Origin: Shimia aestuarii
GTDB taxonomy: Bacteria; Pseudomonadota; Alphaproteobacteria; Rhodobacterales; Rhodobacteraceae
DNA length: 64,000 nt
Reading direction: 5' to 3'
Assembly: GCF_022814865.1 (NCBI RefSeq)
Contig: NZ_JAKVRD010000014.1
Coordinates: 1 to 64,000, forward strand
Shown: positions 60,365-64,000 of the stretch, in pieces
How positions within the stretch are numbered: position 1 is the first letter of the stretch
How the letters are laid out: every line of letters starts with the position of its first letter
Notes under the pieces: generated by a model
Database searches by the model: none
What the model was told of the DNA's origin: nothing
What the model saw: the letters and a program-made list of their open reading frames with translations, nothing else
Made by a program: the position numbers and the translations under genes

Positions 60365-63322
60365 ATGACAAACTCTGGATCTCGATGGCTGCGATGGGAA
60401 CCGCATATCCACGCACCCGGAACTGTCCTCAACGACCAGTTCAAGGGAGCGGATAGCAGAGAACAATATCTCTCGAAGATTGAGGCTTCGAGTCCGCAAA
60501 TCCATGCGCTCGGGGTCACAGACTATTATTTGCTGGACACTTACCAAGAAGTTCGCGCGGCAAAATACCAAGATGGTCGGCTTTCTGGTGTGGATCTGAT
60601 ATTCCCAAACGTCGAACTTCGACTGGCATTTGGGACAGTCAAAGGCAATTGGGTCAATTGCCATCTGCTCATCAATCCAGAGGATCCAGATCATGTGCAG
60701 GCAACACAACGCTTTCTGGCGCAACTGACATTTGATTTTTCTGGTGACCGATTCACCTGTACGCCCGATGATCTTACGCGGCTCGGTTCAAAGATTGACG
60801 GCAAGCTGACCGAACGAGCTGCGCTCGCCCGTGGGGCAACACAGTTCAAGGTCAGTTTTGAGCAATTGGTGGAAGTCTATCGGGCTGTTGATTGGGCAAA
60901 ACAGAACATCCTCATCGCCGTTGCAGGCAGTGGCAATGACGGCACCTCCGGCATGCGGGGAGAATCCGAAGGCGCCCAACGCCAAGAAGTCGAAAAGTTT
61001 GCCCATATCGTTTTTTCGAGTAGCCCAAGTCAGCGTGACTACTGGTTGGGGAGGAAGACCTCTGAGAGCGATATTCGGCAGCGCTATGGTGCACTCAAGC
61101 CATGCCTTCATGGCAGCGATGCTCATGATACGGAGAAAGTCGGTGTTCCGGACGGCGATCGTTTCTCCTGGGTTAAGGGTGGTGCTCATTTTGACACTCT
61201 CAGGCAAGCGGTCATTGATCCTAGTGGGCGTGCCTATGTGGGAGCAGCGCCACCCATGCGCGCAACACCTTCGCAGGTAATTTCGCGTGCGACCATTGTG
61301 GGTGCCGACTGGGCGGCCTCGCCACAGATTGATCTCAACCCAGGTTTAGTCGCAATCATCGGAGCACGTGGTTCTGGAAAGACTGCCCTTGCCGATGCAA
61401 TTGCTGCCGGTTGCGATGCGGCTTCTCAGAGCTTAAGCACGGCATCCTTCCTAATCCGTGCCGGCGATCTGTTGTCGGGCGTTAGCGTGACGATCGATTG
61501 GGGTAGTGGCGATCCGTCGGAACGCGATCTCCTCGATTACGAGTATGATCCCGAACTTGAGGGACGGTTTCCCAGAGCACTCTACCTTTCGCAGAAATTC
61601 GTCGAAGAGCTCTGTTCAGCGGACGGTATGACGGATGCACTTCTGGCAGAGATAGAGCGCGTCATTTTCGAGGCTCATCCAGAAAAAGATGGAACGTTCC
61701 GGTTCGATCAACTGCTCGAACTCCGTGCAACCCGGCATCGTTTGGCGCGAGGACGCGCGGAGGAAGCCATCGTTTCTCTTTCGGATCAGATCGGTGCGGA
61801 GCGAGAGAAGCGGTCAAGAATTGAGGGCCTCAAGCAGCAGCTCAACCAGAAAGAACGTCTGGTTAAGGGATTGGAAACTGATCGGGACAAGCTCATCGTG
61901 AAAGGCAGCGAAGCTCGGGCAAAGAGGCTCACTGTTATTGCCAATGCAGCCGAGAAGGTCCGCTCATATGTCCGGTACTTTGTAAATCAGGAAACCTCGC
62001 TGTTGTCGCTACAGGACGAAGTCAAAGCGTTCCGAGAAAACAAGGCACCAGAGACCTTGCGTGCGACGAAGGCTAGTTTCGTTGCGACCCGTCTCGAAGA
62101 AAGCGACTGGGATGACTTTCTTCTTGAATATCACGGCGATGTCGACGCAGCACTTAAGGCAAAACTCGCCACGGCACAGCAAAACGCCAATGACTGGCGG
62201 GGAACCATCCCAGATCCGATTGCGGATATCAATCAGCCCTACCTTTCTGAAGAGGCGGATCCGGAGAAAACGTCTCTTGCCGTACTGGAAGCCGAAGCTA
62301 CGCGTCTTCAAAAGCTCATCAACATTGACACCGAGACCGCTCAAAAGTTTGCCGGACTTGTAAAACGGATTGCTGGTGAAAATACGCAGATTGAGAACCT
62401 ACGAACTTCATTGGCCGACTGTGAGGGGGCCGCGGAGCGAATGCGAACGCTCAGCCAAAGCCGACAGCAGGCGTATGTAAATGTGTTCGCTGCCATCATC
62501 GCCGAAGAGCAAGTTTTGCGCGATCTCTATCAGCCGTTGGTCGACCGGCTCCAAGCTGCACAAGGCACGCTGCAGAAGCTCTCATTCTCGGCCACTCGAA
62601 AGGCCGATGTCCGCACGTGGGCTTCTGACGGAGAAGGATTGTTCGATCTGAGACGGGCAGGGGATTTCAAGGGCAAAGGCTCGATCGAGCAATGGGCGAA
62701 CACTCACATCAGAGCAGCTTGGGAGACCGGAGATGTCGCATCAATTGATAAGGCACTCCAACATTTCACAGAGGAATGGCAAGACGAACTAATGGCCGTC
62801 GCAAATGTGCCGGCTGATGACGCGGCGGCGTATCGAAACTGGTTGATGCGTTTTGCAAAATGGCTGTTCAGCACGAACCACATCCAGATCGAATATGGTA
62901 TCGACTATGAAGGGACAGACATCACCAAATTGTCGCCTGGCACGCGCGGCATCGTGCTTTTGCTACTCTATCTCGCACTCGACGAAGCCGACCAACGGCC
63001 TCTCATCATTGATCAACCGGAAGAGAACTTAGACCCCAAATCGATTTTTGATGAACTCGTTAGCTTGTTCGTCGCCGCAAAGGCAAAACGGCAAGTCATC
63101 ATGGTCACTCACAATGCCAATCTCGTGATAAACACTGATGCGGACCAGATCATCGTCGCGACTGCCGGTCCACACAGCCCGGGCGAGTTGCCCCCAATAA
63201 CCTACCAATCCGGCGGCCTCGAAGATGCAGAGATGCGAAAACATGTCTGCGATATCTTGGAAGGCGGTGAAGAGGCATTCAAAGAGCGCGCACGACGTCT
63301 CCGGGTGCGACTTGAACGATAA
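60365..63322 (+). CDS. TrlF-like protein: PHP domain fused to SMC-type ATPase
   Basis: A 985-residue protein. The PHP domain (1-~300) shows WEPHIHAPGT (His14, His16), GVTDYY, FPNVELRLAF and the late HGSDAHD. The ATPase has Walker A IIGARGSGKTALADAI (~340), a coiled-coil arm (~450-720, REKRSRIEGLKQQLNQKERL), the ABC signature LSPGTRGIVLLLLYLAL and Walker B PLIIDQPEENLD, then the D-loop/H-switch MVTHNANLV. It matches TrlF-type ATPases found in defence islands; PHP domains cleave phosphate esters. Start ATG 60365. Confidence 0.85.
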   Translation: MTNSGSRWLRWEPHIHAPGTVLNDQFKGADSREQYLSKIEASSPQIHALGVTDYYLLDTYQEVRAAKYQDGRLSGVDLIFPNVELRLAFGTVKGNWVNCHLLINPEDPDHVQATQRFLAQLTFDFSGDRFTCTPDDLTRLGSKIDGKLTERAALARGATQFKVSFEQLVEVYRAVDWAKQNILIAVAGSGNDGTSGMRGESEGAQRQEVEKFAHIVFSSSPSQRDYWLGRKTSESDIRQRYGALKPCLHGSDAHDTEKVGVPDGDRFSWVKGGAHFDTLRQAVIDPSGRAYVGAAPPMRATPSQVISRATIVGADWAASPQIDLNPGLVAIIGARGSGKTALADAIAAGCDAASQSLSTASFLIRAGDLLSGVSVTIDWGSGDPSERDLLDYEYDPELEGRFPRALYLSQKFVEELCSADGMTDALLAEIERVIFEAHPEKDGTFRFDQLLELRATRHRLARGRAEEAIVSLSDQIGAEREKRSRIEGLKQQLNQKERLVKGLETDRDKLIVKGSEARAKRLTVIANAAEKVRSYVRYFVNQETSLLSLQDEVKAFRENKAPETLRATKASFVATRLEESDWDDFLLEYHGDVDAALKAKLATAQQNANDWRGTIPDPIADINQPYLSEEADPEKTSLAVLEAEATRLQKLINIDTETAQKFAGLVKRIAGENTQIENLRTSLADCEGAAERMRTLSQSRQQAYVNVFAAIIAEEQVLRDLYQPLVDRLQAAQGTLQKLSFSATRKADVRTWASDGEGLFDLRRAGDFKGKGSIEQWANTHIRAAWETGDVASIDKALQHFTEEWQDELMAVANVPADDAAAYRNWLMRFAKWLFSTNHIQIEYGIDYEGTDITKLSPGTRGIVLLLLYLALDEADQRPLIIDQPEENLDPKSIFDELVSLFVAAKAKRQVIMVTHNANLVINTDADQIIVATAGPHSPGELPPITYQSGGLEDAEMRKHVCDILEGGEEAFKERARRLRVRLER

Positions 63323-63378
63323 CCAGACTTAGGCGGCCCCAACGCTCGCGTCGACTATAGGATTGCGGAACATACTCC

Positions 63379-64000
63379 ATGAAGGCAGACCCGGGAACGA
63401 GAGGACAGAATGAGTTCGCAAGCTGGTGCGAACCAGAAGGGTTATACGCGCAAAGGTCCGAGCCTGATCGTCTTGGTTGGGATTTCATGCTTGAAGCTGA
63501 TCCGCAGCGCTGTCCCAACCGGCCCCTCGATGGTCAGAATGACCTCCCGAAGTTTCTCGTTCAGGTAAAAACGACAGAACAGTCCAAATCGGCTCCGCGT
63601 ATTAAGCTGTCGGCCCTAAAACATCTGGTCGACACGGATCTGCCAGCGGCGATCGCAGTTCTCTTTTATGAGAGAAGGGCGCGGCGATCGAAACGATGTG
63701 TGATTGTGCCAGTGGATGATGACCTTGTTGCCGACACCTTGCTCCGTGTCCGCGAACAAGAAGCAAAAGGGAACCGAGACATTCATAAAGTCAAAATTCC
63801 TATTCCTATGGATCGCGCAACGGAAATCGGCCCAGACGGGCAAGGATTGTCACGAGCCCTGCATAGCATCGTGAATGGCTTCCCCGATAGCTACGCCATT
63901 CACAAAAAACGGATACGGGAGACCTGCGGTTTCGATGGGCAACCAGTCATCGGGCGCTTTTTTGTTCCTGGAGAAAATGCCCGTCAAATGCTTGGTGATC
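63379..64000 (+). CDS. Restriction-endonuclease-like protein (partial, runs off the window)
   Basis: An open frame from ATG 63379 continues to the window end (207 codons without a stop). GQNEFASWCEPEG, LGWDFMLEA, and LPKFLVQVKTTEQ give the D...Q-x-K pattern of a PD-(D/E)xK nuclease of the DUF4365/Mrr-like kind. It starts 56 bases after the TrlF-like stop, same strand, so is probably its partner: an ATPase sensor with a DNA-cutting effector. C-terminus not visible. Confidence 0.65.
   Translation, partial: MKADPGTRGQNEFASWCEPEGLYAQRSEPDRLGWDFMLEADPQRCPNRPLDGQNDLPKFLVQVKTTEQSKSAPRIKLSALKHLVDTDLPAAIAVLFYERRARRSKRCVIVPVDDDLVADTLLRVREQEAKGNRDIHKVKIPIPMDRATEIGPDGQGLSRALHSIVNGFPDSYAIHKKRIRETCGFDGQPVIGRFFVPGENARQMLGD

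Noticed and set aside
1-64000. CRISPR array, tRNA or rRNA genes
   Set aside because: No regularly spaced direct repeats with unique spacers, and no cloverleaf or rRNA-like sequence, were seen on reading through. The only clustered repeats are the transposon end sites.

Overview
The window looks like a large plasmid or chromid of a marine-type alphaproteobacterium, most likely Rhodobacterales (Roseobacter group). The case rests on a complete minus-strand repABC replication/partition cassette with three parS palindromes (about 45.7-49.6 kb), several families common on roseobacter plasmids (ArdC, DUF736, DUF3768, DUF1403-ScpB, large ParB-like proteins), and generally GC-rich coding sequence. This placement comes from reading the sequence, not from a database search.

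Layout. 0-0.8 kb: right end of an IS3-family element that cuts an AraC/GyrI-like regulator. 1.1-8.1 kb: a mostly minus-strand plasmid housekeeping module (ardC, small proteins, a secreted SNase-like nuclease, a large ParB-like protein, DUF3768) with two ~478-bp copies of a GC-rich intergenic element and many hairpins. 8.2-12 kb: ParDE toxin-antitoxin, a DUF2235 hydrolase, a tyrosine recombinase, and one intact plus one decayed copy of a 46-codon ORF. 12.4-19.9 kb: metabolic and transport cargo (XRE-SulP-winged helix, SDR and LysR divergent pair, CPA1 antiporter with a cyclic-nucleotide domain). 20-24.8 kb: Fic protein, WGR protein, ScpB fragment, DUF4143 ATPase, resolvase fragment and a tyrosine recombinase broken by an in-frame stop.

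25-39 kb is a defence island: SIR2 + HerA + KTSC, a RecB-nuclease/helicase fusion of the TM0106 type, an unknown gene, a HEPN gene split by an in-frame TAA, an uncharacterised two-gene operon (helical protein + nuclease-like protein), and a PIN toxin with an HTH antitoxin. 39.2-40.7 kb: ScpB and DUF1403. 40.88-44.62 kb: a minimal tniA-tniB-tniQ transposon with four transposase-binding repeats at each end, directly abutting a tyrosine recombinase. 45.7-49.6 kb: repC, repB, repA. 49.6-54 kb: a second housekeeping module (DUF736, zinc-ribbon protein, second large ParB-like protein, a frameshifted small gene).

54.5-64 kb is a second defence island: an IetA/IetS-like pair (AAA+ ATPase and subtilisin-like protease) followed closely by a zinc-finger/HNH-like protein and a small winged-helix protein, then a TrlF-like PHP-SMC ATPase and a restriction-endonuclease-like protein that runs off the window. 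The best candidates for undescribed biology are the 34.6-38.0 kb two-gene operon, the genes attached to the IetAS pair, the TrlF-nuclease pair, and a covarying leader-RNA-like motif seen upstream of two small genes in the two housekeeping modules.
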